Origin: Bog-877 sp050734135
Lineage (GTDB): Bacteria; Chloroflexota; Dormibacteria; Aeolococcales; Bog-877
DNA length: 64,000 nt
Assembly: GCA_050734135.1 (NCBI GenBank)
Contig: JBOHUG010000082.1
Span: 5,954-69,953 of the forward strand
Direction: 5' to 3'
Positions 44,956 through 54,739 of this stretch are shown piece by piece. Positions within the stretch are counted from its first letter, which is position 1. Each line of letters begins with the position of its first letter. The position numbers and the translations under genes were made by a program. The notes below the pieces were generated by a model. That model saw only the letters and a program-made list of their open reading frames with translations. It ran no database searches and had not been told where the DNA came from.

Positions 44956-45755
44956 GCCTGGGTGCCACGCCCCCGCTCCCCCAGGGGATCCTGGTCTTCG
45001 GGCCGCCGGGCAGTGGCGTTCCCGTAGTCATGGCGACCCTCAGCCGCGCCGGAATGCCGGCCGATGGATGGGAGGGCGGTCCCGAAGCCCATCCGGCCGC
45101 CATCGCCGAGAACTTCAGAGAAGGGGAGGGCCCCGTGCTGCTAGCGCTCGAAGCCAGTGATGGCGCCTGCCTCATGCGATCCGGAGCGCCATGGTCCGAC
45201 CGTCCTCTGCCTGATGACGCCCGGTTGGCAGCAGGGGAGCTCGCGCTCTCCCGGGTGCGGATTTTTCCGGCCCGGCTGCGGGCGCATCTTTTGCTGGACA
45301 GCACCCACCTGAGTGCCCCCGTGCTGAGCGCACGCGTTCGTCAGCTTGATCACCTGCTCGGACCCCAGCTTGTTTCGCCGCCCACCGTGGTGGTGGAGTC
45401 CTTCGGCTACCCGAGGGGGGTTCCCCTCGATCTGGGCTGGTGCGTTGACGCCCGCGCTCTGCGCAATCCCTTCTGGGAACCTAATCTGCGGATGCTCTCC
45501 GGGCTCGATGTCCGGGTGCAGGAGTTCGTCCTCGGGCAGGCGCTGGCGGAACGGCTGGTGACCGCGATGGAGGGGCTGGTACAGGAGCTCCTTCCGGAGC
45601 TCCAGGCCCGATCGCGCAGAGTGCTCCGGCTGGCGGTGGGCTGCACTGGTGGATTTCACCGATCAGTCGCGATCAGCGAGGAATTAGGGCGGCGGCTCGG
45701 TGCCGTTGGGGTGAACAGCCTGATCTGGCATCGCGATCTCCCCGACCGTCCCTAG
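44952..45755 (+). CDS. rapZ: RapZ/YvcJ-family nucleotide-binding protein, degenerate Walker A
   Basis: 267-residue protein of the RapZ (YvcJ) family. The C-terminal domain is clear: VESFGYPRGVPLDLGWCVDAR, NPFWEPNLRMLSGLD and VGCTGGFHRSVAIS. The N-terminal P-loop is damaged: GPPGSGVPVV in place of GxxGSGKS, so the nucleotide-binding lysine is gone, and the lysine of CTGGKHRSV is Phe. RapZ is an RNase E adaptor in enterics and a nucleotide-binding protein in Gram-positives. It starts inside the uvrC stop (GTGA). The yvcK and whiA genes that commonly follow are missing here. Confidence 0.8.
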   Translation: MSLGATPPLPQGILVFGPPGSGVPVVMATLSRAGMPADGWEGGPEAHPAAIAENFREGEGPVLLALEASDGACLMRSGAPWSDRPLPDDARLAAGELALSRVRIFPARLRAHLLLDSTHLSAPVLSARVRQLDHLLGPQLVSPPTVVVESFGYPRGVPLDLGWCVDARALRNPFWEPNLRMLSGLDVRVQEFVLGQALAERLVTAMEGLVQELLPELQARSRRVLRLAVGCTGGFHRSVAISEELGRRLGAVGVNSLIWHRDLPDRP

Positions 45756-45799
45756 GACTCCTCCGGGAAGACTCGCGCTGCCAGGCGAGCAGTCGCGCC

Positions 45800-45805
45800 T
45801 ATACT
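45800..45805 (+). promoter_or_regulatory. -10 box (TATACT) upstream of the glycolytic operon
   Basis: TATACT about 45 bases after rapZ; a start near 45812 would give a leader of roughly 70 bases that contains AGGAGGTG at 45864-45871. No convincing -35 was seen. Confidence 0.5.
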
Positions 45806-45882
45806 CCCGGACGGGGAGCGCTCAGGAACTCGCCGTCCCCGAATTACAGCAGTCCGTGGGCCTAGGAGGTGGACGGGGATTG

Positions 45883-46905
45883 GTGACTCGGGTCGGTATC
45901 AACGGCTTTGGCAGAATCGGCCGTAACGTGTTCCGCGCCGCCCGTGAGAACGGGTCGTTCGAGATCGTGGCTGCCAATGACATCGGGACCCCGGAATCAC
46001 TAGCCCATCTCCTCCGCTACGACTCGATCCTGGGACGATATCCAGGCGATGTCGTGGCCCATGACCAGTCGCTGACGGTGGACGGGCGTGAGCTCAAGGT
46101 CTTCGCCGCCCCGGCGCCCGGGGACATCGACTGGGCGGGGCTTGGAATCGAGGTCGTGATCGAGTCTTCGGGGTTGTTCGTCCAAGCGGAACAGGCTCGA
46201 CCCCACATCGAGAGAGGCGGCGCCAAGAAGGTGATCATCACCGCACCTGCCAAAGGTGAGGACATCACGATCTGCATGGGAGTAAATGACGCGTCCTATC
46301 AGCCGAGGCGCCATCACATCATCTCCAATGCTTCTTGCACCACAAACTGTCTGGCGCCGGTGGCCAAGGTGATCCACCAGCGGTTCGGGATCGAGAGCGG
46401 GCTGATGACCACGGTCCATGCCTACACCGGAGACCAGCGGCTCCTGGATGCGCCTCATCGCGATCCCCGCCGGGCACGGGCCGCGGCCATGTCCCTCGTC
46501 CCTACCAGCAGCGGCGCCGCCGAAGCCGTCGCCAAGGTGGTGCCGGAGCTGCGGGGGAAGTTCGCGGGGATCTCACTTCGGGTTCCGGTTCCCGACGTTT
46601 CAATCGTCGATTTCACCGTACTGACGAGCAAACCCACAAGCGCCGAGGCCATCAATCTCGCCCTGCGCGAGGCCGCTGCCGGGGAGCTGCGAGGCATACT
46701 TCGGGTCGAGGATGAGGCGCTGGTATCGGTTGACTTCCGCGGTGATTCTCACTCGTCGATCGTGGATTCCGAACTGACGATGACCGCTGGCCCGCAGCAC
46801 GCCAAGGTGCTCGCCTGGTACGACAACGAGTGGGGTTATTCCTGTCGGGTGGTGGACCTAACCAGGCTGATTGTCAGCACCCTGCCGGCCGCGACGCCCA
46901 GTTGA
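45883..46905 (+). CDS. gapA: Glyceraldehyde-3-phosphate dehydrogenase, type I
   Basis: Oxidises glyceraldehyde-3-phosphate to 1,3-bisphosphoglycerate with NAD. About 340 residues, opening RVGINGFGRIGRN; Asp33 after the second strand favours NAD over NADP. Catalytic Cys152 is in SNASCTTNCLAP, with His179 in TTVHAYTGDQ. The GTG at 45883 is placed by the family N-terminus and AGGAGGT twelve bases upstream; the adjacent TTG is possible. It heads the gap-pgk-tpi-gpmI operon. Confidence 0.96.
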   Translation: MTRVGINGFGRIGRNVFRAARENGSFEIVAANDIGTPESLAHLLRYDSILGRYPGDVVAHDQSLTVDGRELKVFAAPAPGDIDWAGLGIEVVIESSGLFVQAEQARPHIERGGAKKVIITAPAKGEDITICMGVNDASYQPRRHHIISNASCTTNCLAPVAKVIHQRFGIESGLMTTVHAYTGDQRLLDAPHRDPRRARAAAMSLVPTSSGAAEAVAKVVPELRGKFAGISLRVPVPDVSIVDFTVLTSKPTSAEAINLALREAAAGELRGILRVEDEALVSVDFRGDSHSSIVDSELTMTAGPQHAKVLAWYDNEWGYSCRVVDLTRLIVSTLPAATPS

Positions 46906-46906
46906 G

Positions 46907-48133
46907 GTGACCGCCACCCGAACCCGCCCGAAGGCCGGGTTGGACGACATCGACCCCACTGGAAAGCGCGTTCTCCTCCGGGTGGATTTCAACACCCCCC
47001 TCGATGGCGCCGGCAGGTTGCGCGACGAGAGTCGCCTACTGGCGGCTCTGCCGACCATCCAGGAGCTGCTCTCTCGGGGGACGGCTCTGATCATCGCCAC
47101 CCATCTCGGCCGGCCGGGCGGGAGAGTCGTCCCCTCCCTCAGCACGCGACCCCTGGCGAGCCACCTCCAGCGGTTGCTCGGAGTGCCGGTCGACTGGGTG
47201 CGTGACGCGGTGGGACCGGAGGTCGAACGGCGGGCGCGGGAGCTCCGACCCGGTCAGATACTGCTGTTGGAGAACCTCCGCTTTCACAAAGAGGAGGAAG
47301 CCAATGAACCTGCCTTCGCCCGGCAGCTGGCGCGCCTCGCCGACCTCTACGTTGACGACGCCTTCGGCACGGCGCACCGTGCTCACGCCTCGATCGAAGG
47401 GGTGGCCCACTTATTGCCGGCGGTCGCCGGGCGTCTGATGGCGAGTGAGATCTCCCATCTCAGCGCCATCCTGGAGGACCCTCAACGACCGCTGGTGGCG
47501 ATCATTGGCGGCAACAAGCTCAGCACCAAGCTGGAACTGGTGACCCACCTGGTGGACCGGGTCGACAGTCTCTGCCTGGGTGGGGCGATGGCGGCGACCT
47601 TCCTCAAAGCGACCAACCGGGAGGTCGGTCGCTCGCTGGTGGAGGACGATTTCCTGGATCGGGCTCTGGCGATTCTGGCCCACGCGGCCTCCCGAGGGGT
47701 CGACCTCGAGCTCCCTGTCGATGCGACCGTTGCCGTCTCCCCAAAGGCGGACCAAGTGCTGGTCAAGGCGGTCGAGGCCATCGCGGTGGACGAGATGATT
47801 CTCGACGTGGGTCCGGAAACCATCCAGCGCTGGAAGGCACTGGTCGAGACTGCAGGCACGGTGGTGTGGAATGGGCCGCTCGGCCTCTATGAGGATCCTC
47901 GGTTCGCATGGGGAACGCAGCGGCTGGCCGAGGCGGTCGCGGCCGGATCCGCGACCAGCGTGACCGGTGGAGGCGACCTCCAGGCGGCGATCCAGAGCCT
48001 CAGGCTGGAGCAAGGCTTCAGCCACATCAGCACGGGCGGCGGCGCCACCTTGGAATTTCTGCAAGGTCGGCAGCTTCCTGGAGTAGCCGCTCTCCGGGAC
48101 GCACCTCGAGCCGTCAAACCCCTAACTCGATGA
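46907..48133 (+). CDS. pgk: Phosphoglycerate kinase
   Basis: Transfers phosphate from 1,3-bisphosphoglycerate to ADP. About 408 residues. The substrate motif LLRVDFNTPLD and the HLGRPGG loop mark the N-domain; NKLSTKLEL and VWNGPLGLYE mark the hinge and nucleotide domain, with TGGGDLQAAI near the C-terminus. The GTG at 46907 is one base after the gap stop; a start at 46871 would lie within gap and is less likely. It overlaps tpiA by an ATGA. Confidence 0.96.
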   Translation: MTATRTRPKAGLDDIDPTGKRVLLRVDFNTPLDGAGRLRDESRLLAALPTIQELLSRGTALIIATHLGRPGGRVVPSLSTRPLASHLQRLLGVPVDWVRDAVGPEVERRARELRPGQILLLENLRFHKEEEANEPAFARQLARLADLYVDDAFGTAHRAHASIEGVAHLLPAVAGRLMASEISHLSAILEDPQRPLVAIIGGNKLSTKLELVTHLVDRVDSLCLGGAMAATFLKATNREVGRSLVEDDFLDRALAILAHAASRGVDLELPVDATVAVSPKADQVLVKAVEAIAVDEMILDVGPETIQRWKALVETAGTVVWNGPLGLYEDPRFAWGTQRLAEAVAAGSATSVTGGGDLQAAIQSLRLEQGFSHISTGGGATLEFLQGRQLPGVAALRDAPRAVKPLTR

Positions 48134-48906
48134 CCAACTTCTCGCGCCGCCCGATGGTCGCAGGCAACTGGAAAATGCACACCACCGTTCCCGATGCCCT
48201 CGCCCTCACCAGTGGCATCCGGCAGCGACTCGGCCCCGAGCCGGTTGCGGAGGTTGTGCTGCTGCCACCGTTCATCTCGATTTGGCCCGTCCAGCAGCTT
48301 CTAGCCGGCGATCCCCGGATCGCCGTCGGGGCCCAGGACTGCTTTTGGGAGAAGGAGGGAGCGTTCACCAGCCAGGTTTCGGCGGAGATGCTGCGGGACT
48401 CCTGCCAGCACGTGCTGGTCGGACACAGCGAGCGCCGTCACCTGTTCGGCGACACCAACGATGTGGTCCGACGCAAGCTAAATGCCGTGCTCGAGGCGCA
48501 GTTGCGGCCGCTGCTGGCAGTGGGGGAGACCGAAGAGGAGCGGCGTTCCGGGGGCACCGAGGCGGTGCTGCGTCTTCAGGTCCAGTCCGGACTGGAGGGG
48601 CTTACGGCTGCCCAATTAGCACGGTGTGCGCTGGCCTATGAGCCGGTCTGGGCAATCGGGGCCGGGGCGACGGCGCAACCCGCCGATATCACCGCCGTGA
48701 TCGCCGAAATCCGGGCGACGCTGGAGCGGTTGGCACCCGGAGCTGGAACCCAGATCCGAGTCCTCTACGGTGGCAGCGTGACTTGCGACTCAGCTGGCGG
48801 CATCCTGGGCTTGGAGGAGGTCGACGGCGCCTTGGTCGGAGGGGCGAGTCTCGACGCCGAGGAGTTCTGCGCCATTGCCGCCGCAGCCGGCGCCCCTACC
48901 AACTGA
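48130..48906 (+). CDS. tpiA: Triosephosphate isomerase
   Basis: Interconverts dihydroxyacetone phosphate and glyceraldehyde-3-phosphate. 258 residues with Asn13 and Lys15 in VAGNWKMH, the electrophile His in VGHSERR and the catalytic Glu in AYEPVWAIG, plus the phosphate loop VLYGGSV. The commonly conserved cysteine of the CVGE motif is Ala here (LLAVGETEEER), which does not touch catalysis. The ATG overlaps the pgk stop. Confidence 0.96.
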   Translation: MTNFSRRPMVAGNWKMHTTVPDALALTSGIRQRLGPEPVAEVVLLPPFISIWPVQQLLAGDPRIAVGAQDCFWEKEGAFTSQVSAEMLRDSCQHVLVGHSERRHLFGDTNDVVRRKLNAVLEAQLRPLLAVGETEEERRSGGTEAVLRLQVQSGLEGLTAAQLARCALAYEPVWAIGAGATAQPADITAVIAEIRATLERLAPGAGTQIRVLYGGSVTCDSAGGILGLEEVDGALVGGASLDAEEFCAIAAAAGAPTN

Positions 48907-49042
48907 CCTTCAGCTCAAGCCGCCGGAGCGACGGATGGTAGTCTCCAGTTGCCGTCCCGCATATTCCCGTGGCCGCCGCGGTCGGGCAGGCCATGCTGCT
49001 AAAGCAGGCCCCCGGTGGAGTTCGTCCCGGAGAATCAACTAA

Positions 49043-50605
49043 GTGAGCCACCCGACAGTTCAGCCCGCCGTCCTGTGTGTCTGCGACGGCTGGGGCTGCG
49101 GCGAAGAGACCTCCGGAAACGCCATCACCCTGGCGCAGACGCCTCAATTTGATGAGCTGTTGTCCAAGTGGCCGCACACGACAGTGGCCGCTAGCGGCCA
49201 GGCAGTCGGACTGCCGGCCGGCCAGCAGGGCAACTCCGAGGTGGGTCACCTAACCATCGGGTCAGGCCGGGTGGTGCTTCAGGATCTAACGCGGATCGAC
49301 GCGGCCATTGCCGATGGCAGCTTTTTCACCAACCGGGTGCTGACCGATGCCATGAAGCTAGCCAGTGGCCAGAAAAAATGGCTCCACCTCATGGGACTGG
49401 TATCGCCGGGTGGCGTCCACAGTCACCAGCGCCACCTGGTAGCCCTCTGCCAGCTGGCTGGGAGAGTCGGACTCGAACGAGTGGCGATCCACGCCTTCAC
49501 CGACGGGCGGGATACCCCTCCCCAAAGCGGCGGCGAATCCCTCGCCGAGCTACTTGAAGAGCTGAGACGGCTCGGGGTCGGTCGCTTGGCTTCCGTAGGC
49601 GGACGGTATTTTGCAATGGACCGCGACCAACACTGGGATCGCACCGAGCGGGCACTGACTACCATTCTGGGGCGAGGGTCATTTCGGATCCCGGACGCCC
49701 TGGAGTACCTCGCCGGGCAGTACGCAGCCGGGGTCGGCGACGAGTTCGTTCCGCCCGCGTCGGTGGTGGAGCCAGGTTGCCAGGCGATCGGCATCTCCGC
49801 GGGAGACGTCGTGGTCCACTTCAACTTCCGACCCGACCGCGCGCGTCAGCTGTGCCACGCGCTGGTCGATACCGAATTCACTGAGTTCCGGCAGGGAGAT
49901 GTGCCGGCACTGGCCCGACTCTGCACGTTCACCCAGGTCGACCGCACGTTGCCAGCTGAGGTGGCCTTCCCCAAGCCGCTGGTGGCAGACACCCTCGCTG
50001 AGGTCGTGGCGGACGCCGGACTGGAGCAGTTCCACGTCGCCGAAACCGAGAAGTACGCCCACGTGACCTACTTTCTGAACGGCGGCCGCGAGGAGGCTTT
50101 CTCGGGTGAGGAGCGGTTGTTGGTCCCTTCGCCGAGAGTCGCAACTTATGATGCGGTGCCCGCGATGAGCGCGGAGGGGATTACCGATGCGGTCGTGAGC
50201 CACCTGGAGAGGGGCGAGAGCTCATTGGTTGCGGTGAATTACGCCAACGCTGACATGGTCGGGCACACGGGGGACCTGGAGGCGACTATCGCGGCGGTTG
50301 AATTTCTCGATGGCTGCATCGGCCGGGTTGCGCGAGCAGCGGCGGCCGCGGGCTATCTGCTGATGGTGACCGCTGACCACGGCAATGCCGAGGTCAAGGT
50401 CGATCCCCGCGACGGCTCACCGCTGACCGCCCACACGACCAGCCGAGTCCCCTTGGTATTGGCCAACGGACGGCCCGGTGACACGCTCGCCGACGACGGT
50501 GGGCTTCAGGACATCGCTCCCACACTGCTGGCAGCGATGGGACTTCGGGTACCGCACCAGATGACTGGTGCCGATCTCCGCCGACTTCCCGCTGGACAAG
50601 GGTGA
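49043..50605 (+). CDS. gpmI: 2,3-bisphosphoglycerate-independent phosphoglycerate mutase
   Basis: Manganese enzyme that moves the phosphate from C3 to C2 of glycerate. 520 residues. Metal and catalytic sites are VCDGWGCGEE, the serine in GNSEVGHLTIGSGR, NYANADMVGHTGDLEATI and TADHGNAEVK; the insertion domain carries DGRDTPPQSG. The GTG has GGAGAA eight bases upstream. A 136-base gap separates it from tpiA, so it may have a second promoter. It overlaps der as ATGA. Confidence 0.95.
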   Translation: MSHPTVQPAVLCVCDGWGCGEETSGNAITLAQTPQFDELLSKWPHTTVAASGQAVGLPAGQQGNSEVGHLTIGSGRVVLQDLTRIDAAIADGSFFTNRVLTDAMKLASGQKKWLHLMGLVSPGGVHSHQRHLVALCQLAGRVGLERVAIHAFTDGRDTPPQSGGESLAELLEELRRLGVGRLASVGGRYFAMDRDQHWDRTERALTTILGRGSFRIPDALEYLAGQYAAGVGDEFVPPASVVEPGCQAIGISAGDVVVHFNFRPDRARQLCHALVDTEFTEFRQGDVPALARLCTFTQVDRTLPAEVAFPKPLVADTLAEVVADAGLEQFHVAETEKYAHVTYFLNGGREEAFSGEERLLVPSPRVATYDAVPAMSAEGITDAVVSHLERGESSLVAVNYANADMVGHTGDLEATIAAVEFLDGCIGRVARAAAAAGYLLMVTADHGNAEVKVDPRDGSPLTAHTTSRVPLVLANGRPGDTLADDGGLQDIAPTLLAAMGLRVPHQMTGADLRRLPAGQG

Positions 50606-52032
50606 TGTCGTCCCCGACCGGACCCGCGCCACCTCGCGCGGCCCGGGCCAGTCGCCGGGCCATGGAAGCCGAGGCAGAAACTCCGGCGCCGCCGCGGTTC
50701 GGGATCGTCGCTTTGGTCGGTCGCCCCAACGTCGGGAAGTCGACCCTGTTCAATCGGCTGACCGGCGAGCGGCGGGCGATCGTCTCCGATCAGCCTGGTC
50801 TGACCCGCGATCGCATCTACGGTGACGTGGAATGGCGGGGCCGGGCCTTCACGGTGGTCGACACAGCGGGTCTAGAGAGAGTTATCAAAGGTGCCGCCGA
50901 CGGTGACCTTCCGGCCAACACCCAAGCCCAGGCGCGGGTGGCCCTCCGCGAAGCCGACGTCATCTGCTTCGTCTGCGATGCCAAGGCTGGCCTCACCTCC
51001 ACCGATCACGAGGTAGCTGAGGAGCTCCGCCGTGCACGGCAACCGGTCATCCTGGTGAGCAACAAGTACGAAGGCCGAGAAGACCGGCTCTTGGGACACG
51101 AGTTCCTGGAGCTGGGGCTCGGTGACCCGATCCCGATCTCGGCCCTGTCGGGCAGCGGCAGTGGTGACCTCCTCGACCGGATCGTGGACCAACTCCCGGC
51201 GCCCAAATGGACTGACCAGACCCTGGGCTCGGTAGCCCTGCGCTGCGCGATCGTCGGTCGCCCCAACGTCGGCAAGTCCTCCTTGCTCAATGGGATCTTG
51301 GGCGAAGACCGGGCGCTGGTGAGCACTGTCGCCGGGACCACTCGGGATCCGGTCGACACCTTGGTTCAGACCGACCAGGGTGAGGTCCTCTTGGTCGACA
51401 CCGCCGGGATCAGGCGCCCCGGGGCCAGCCAGGACGCCGACTACTACAGCCTGCTGCGCGCCGTGCGGGTGGTGGAGAGGGCAGACGTGGCGGTGCTGGT
51501 TGTCGATGCCACCACTCCACTTCGGGCTCAGGATCGGCACATCGCCGGGAGGGCTCGCGACGCCGGGGCAGCGACCTTGGTGGCCCTCAACAAGTGGGAC
51601 CTCCTCGACGAGGACGCCCGCCGCGACCGAGGCCTCGTTCGCGAGCTAAGGGCGGCTTATGACTGGGCCCCGGGAACCCCGTTCCTCTTCACCAGCGCGC
51701 TCACGGGAAGGGGAATCCGCAAGGTGCTACCGACAGCGTTCGAGCTGGCCGCAGCGCGGGCACGACACATTGGCACCGGCGAGCTGAACCAATTCGTCAG
51801 GGAAGCGGTTGACCGAAGGCCCCCACCCAGCGGTCGGGGAGGGCGCCGACTCCGCATTTACTACGCGGTCCAGGCCCGCAGTCGAGTTCCCACCTTCGCA
51901 TTCTTCGTCAACGACCCGGAGCTGATGCACTTCAGCTACGCTCGCTATCTGGAGAACCAATTCCGGGAGAGGTACGGCTTCCAGGGGGTTCCCCTGCGCC
52001 TCAGGATTCGCCGCTCGGAGCAGACGCGGTGA
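50602..52032 (+). CDS. der: Ribosome-biogenesis GTPase Der
   Basis: Essential GTPase for 50S assembly with two tandem G domains. 476 residues: an unusual disordered Pro/Ala/Arg-rich N-tail of about 30 residues, G1 GRPNVGKSTLFNRL (about 39-52), G3 DTAGLE, then the second domain with GRPNVGKSSLLNGI, DTAGIR and NKWD, and a KH-like C-terminal domain (RIYYAVQARSRVPTF, HFSYARYLENQFRERYGF). The G1 loops are near-identical at protein level. The ATG overlaps the gpmI stop; a second ATG follows directly. Confidence 0.95.
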   Translation: MMSSPTGPAPPRAARASRRAMEAEAETPAPPRFGIVALVGRPNVGKSTLFNRLTGERRAIVSDQPGLTRDRIYGDVEWRGRAFTVVDTAGLERVIKGAADGDLPANTQAQARVALREADVICFVCDAKAGLTSTDHEVAEELRRARQPVILVSNKYEGREDRLLGHEFLELGLGDPIPISALSGSGSGDLLDRIVDQLPAPKWTDQTLGSVALRCAIVGRPNVGKSSLLNGILGEDRALVSTVAGTTRDPVDTLVQTDQGEVLLVDTAGIRRPGASQDADYYSLLRAVRVVERADVAVLVVDATTPLRAQDRHIAGRARDAGAATLVALNKWDLLDEDARRDRGLVRELRAAYDWAPGTPFLFTSALTGRGIRKVLPTAFELAAARARHIGTGELNQFVREAVDRRPPPSGRGGRRLRIYYAVQARSRVPTFAFFVNDPELMHFSYARYLENQFRERYGFQGVPLRLRIRRSEQTR

Positions 52033-53069
52033 AGCTGGTCATCCTCGGAGCGGGATCCTGGGGACTGGCCTTGGCGGAGTTGCTCCATGCCCCCGAGCGC
52101 GAAGTCTCGCTCTGGTTTCGCCGGCCAGAACTCGCCGAGGAGGTGGCCCGGACCCGGGTTCACCCCCTGTACCTGTCGCAGCTCCAGCTCAGTCCCGCGA
52201 TTCAGGTGACTGGCGACTTGGAGCAGGCATGCTCCGGTGCGGCCACCGTCATTTTCGCGGCGCCTACCCACGGTCAGAGGGCCGTTGCCGAGAGAGTCCG
52301 ACCGCTGGTGAGGCAGGCGTCCCTGGTTATCAGTGCCAGCAAAGGGTTCGAACCAGACTCGGCGCTCACCATGACCGAACTGCTCGCGGAAGTCCTGGGT
52401 GAAAGCGAGGCTAGTAAGTTGGTCGCTTTGAGCGGTCCGAACTTGGCACCGGAGGTGGCCGCCCACATGCCGACCGCCGCGGTGGTCGCCGCCAGCAACC
52501 CCGAGGCCCGGACTCTGGCGGTGCGACGTCTGGACGCGCCCAGCTGGCGGCTCTACGCCAATGATGACCCGCAGGGAGTGGAATTCGCGGGCGCGATGAA
52601 GAACGTGATCGCCATTGCCGCCGGGGTCTGTGACGGCCTCGGGGTCGGCGACAACGCCAAGGCGGCGATCATCACCCGAGGCCTCAGTGAGATGACCCGC
52701 CTCGGGGTTCGAGCCGGGGCCAATCCGTTCACCTTCGCCGGACTGGCGGGGGTGGGTGACTGCTTGGCGACCTGTATCAGCCACCTCAGTCGCAACCGGA
52801 CGCTGGGAGAGAGGATCGGTAAAGGGGAAAGCCCGGAGGCGGCGCAGGCGGAGACTCCGATGGTGGCGGAAGGTGCCAATGCTTCCCGCGCCGCGCTGCT
52901 CCTAGCTCGCCGCTACCAGGTAGAGATACCGATCACGCAAGCCGTCCATGCCATCCTCTTTGAGGGGACTTCGGTCGCCGACGCAGTGCGCGGCCTGATG
53001 GCACGAAACCTACGCCCGGAGCTGGTTCCGGAGGACATCGGTCTGGGGTCCACATCCGCCTCCGCTTGA
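52029..53069 (+). CDS. gpsA: NAD(P)-dependent glycerol-3-phosphate dehydrogenase
   Basis: Makes sn-glycerol-3-phosphate for phospholipids from the triose phosphate produced by the operon upstream. 346 residues: Rossmann motif LGAGSWGLALAELL, with Leu in place of the usual Thr, SKGFEPDSALTMTE, SGPNLAPEVA and the catalytic lysine in FAGAMKNVIAIAAG. The GTG overlaps the der stop. The plsY gene often found between der and gpsA is not present. Confidence 0.95.
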   Translation: MKLVILGAGSWGLALAELLHAPEREVSLWFRRPELAEEVARTRVHPLYLSQLQLSPAIQVTGDLEQACSGAATVIFAAPTHGQRAVAERVRPLVRQASLVISASKGFEPDSALTMTELLAEVLGESEASKLVALSGPNLAPEVAAHMPTAAVVAASNPEARTLAVRRLDAPSWRLYANDDPQGVEFAGAMKNVIAIAAGVCDGLGVGDNAKAAIITRGLSEMTRLGVRAGANPFTFAGLAGVGDCLATCISHLSRNRTLGERIGKGESPEAAQAETPMVAEGANASRAALLLARRYQVEIPITQAVHAILFEGTSVADAVRGLMARNLRPELVPEDIGLGSTSASA

Positions 53070-53307
53070 CCGACTCGGCGACCAGACGGCGCGGCGTCGG
53101 TTTCATGGGCCAGCCATCAACTAGGCTGGTCCGGCCCCGGCGGTCATCTTGGACCCAAGGTCGGCTGGAACGTGACCAGGTAATCCCTAAACCGAATGAC
53201 GAGACAGATGCTCGACGCAGGGGCTCTCGCGTGGTCCGGGCATAATTTTTGCGCCCACCAATCCAACCCGCGGCGAGTGCCGCCAGGGGACGGGAAGACT
53301 CGGACCG

Positions 53308-54570
53308 CTAGCCCCTGCCTTTCCGGCGGCCCCTTCGCGGTCGCGCCGGGCCCCGATAGACAGGGCGAGCCCCATGGTCCACGGCCGGACGAGAGGCTGC
53401 ACCCCGGACCGCGTCCGATTCCGGTTTGTGGGCGAGAAAGGCCATCGTGCCGGCGTCGAGAAGTTGTGCGGTGTCGACGAACTGCAAGGGTGGTGCTCCT
53501 AGTCGGCGCAACTTGCGCCACTTTTCGCCGTCGTCCTCACTTAGGAATGTAAGAGCGCGGCCGCTGGCGCCGTTGCGAGCTGTGCGTCCCACTCGATGGG
53601 TGAGCCATTCCGCCGTATCCGGAAGCTCGTAGTTGACGACCAGGTCGACGTCCACTACATCGATGCCCCGGGCGGCGACGTTGGTGGCGACCAGTACAGC
53701 TGTCTCCCTGCGGCGGAATGCCGCGATGGCCCGGTCGCGGGCCGGTTGGGACAGATTGCCCTGGAGCTCCGACGTTTTGTGGCCTAGCGCGATCAGATCC
53801 CGGGCCAGTTTCTTGGTCCCGTGCTTGGTGCGATGGAACACGATGGTTGAATCCGAGCGCTTTAGGAGATGGCTGAGGACCGCCACTTTCTGGGACCGCT
53901 GGATGGAAAACAGGCCATGTTCGAGTTGCGACTCGGCCGCCGGAGCAACCGCGACTTGGGCGGGCTCAACCATGTGCTTGCGGGCCATCTGGCTCACCCA
54001 GTCCGGCATCGTCGCCGAGGCGAGGACGGTCTGTCGCCGCCCGACAGCTGTCCGGTGCTTCGTCCGTGACACCAACTTCTCCACGTCCTTGGCAAACCCT
54101 GCGTCAAGCATTTCATCGGCTTCGTCCAAGACCAGGAACTCGACCCCGCTGAGAATGGCCGATCCCCGGTCGGAGAGATCGACCAAGCGACCTGGGCAGC
54201 CGATGATCACATCGGCCCCTGAGAGACTGCTGATCTGAGCGCCGTAACCGACTCCGCCAAAGACCAGGGCTCGTCGTAGACCAGCATCGAGCTGTGCCAG
54301 GACCGAGCCAATCTGAGTCGCCAACTCCCGGGTCGGAGTGATGATGAGCGCCCGGGGAGCGCCCCGTTGGTGCCCACGGAAGCGCTCCACCATCGGGATT
54401 AGGAAAGCAAGCGTCTTGCCGGACCCAGTCGGCGATTGGATGATGCAGTCCCGGCCCGCCTGCAGTATCGGTACCGCGGCGATCTGAACTTCGGTCGGAT
54501 CGGAGATATCTAGTCGAAGAAGTGTCTCGAGAGTGCGCGCTCGCACTCCCAGATCCGCGAATGAACTCAT
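53308..54570 (-). CDS. DEAD-box ATP-dependent RNA helicase
   Basis: 420 residues. All core motifs are present: Q-motif near PTEVQIAAVPIL, I SPTGSGKT, Ia PTRELA, II VLDEADEML (DEAD), III SAT, IV IVFHRTKHG, V TNVAARGIDV and VI HRVGRTARNG. The C-terminal tail is Arg/Gly/Pro-rich and very basic, fitting RNA binding. It lacks the DbpA/DeaD extra domain, so it is closer to the RhlE type. Probable role in RNA unwinding, perhaps ribosome assembly. Upstream GGGA may serve as ribosome site. Confidence 0.93.
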   Translation of the reverse strand: MSSFADLGVRARTLETLLRLDISDPTEVQIAAVPILQAGRDCIIQSPTGSGKTLAFLIPMVERFRGHQRGAPRALIITPTRELATQIGSVLAQLDAGLRRALVFGGVGYGAQISSLSGADVIIGCPGRLVDLSDRGSAILSGVEFLVLDEADEMLDAGFAKDVEKLVSRTKHRTAVGRRQTVLASATMPDWVSQMARKHMVEPAQVAVAPAAESQLEHGLFSIQRSQKVAVLSHLLKRSDSTIVFHRTKHGTKKLARDLIALGHKTSELQGNLSQPARDRAIAAFRRRETAVLVATNVAARGIDVVDVDLVVNYELPDTAEWLTHRVGRTARNGASGRALTFLSEDDGEKWRKLRRLGAPPLQFVDTAQLLDAGTMAFLAHKPESDAVRGAASRPAVDHGARPVYRGPARPRRGRRKGRG

Positions 54571-54739
54571 GCACGTTTCCCTGGGCGGAATCGCCCGCGC
54601 CTAATGTCGTAACCACAGTTGGCAGCGCTTCTTAACGATGCCGCTGTGTCGACACGACCAGGGAGCCGCAGAAGGCCGCAGTCGGAGAAGACCGACTATC
54701 TGTTCGATACTATCATGAATTCGTGCTGTCGTACCGGGG

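Noticed and set aside
53070..53307. Terminator or small gene between gpsA and the helicase
   Set aside because: A weak CCGAC/GTCGG pairing followed by TTT is seen near 53070-53104, but the stem is interrupted; no frame there has support.
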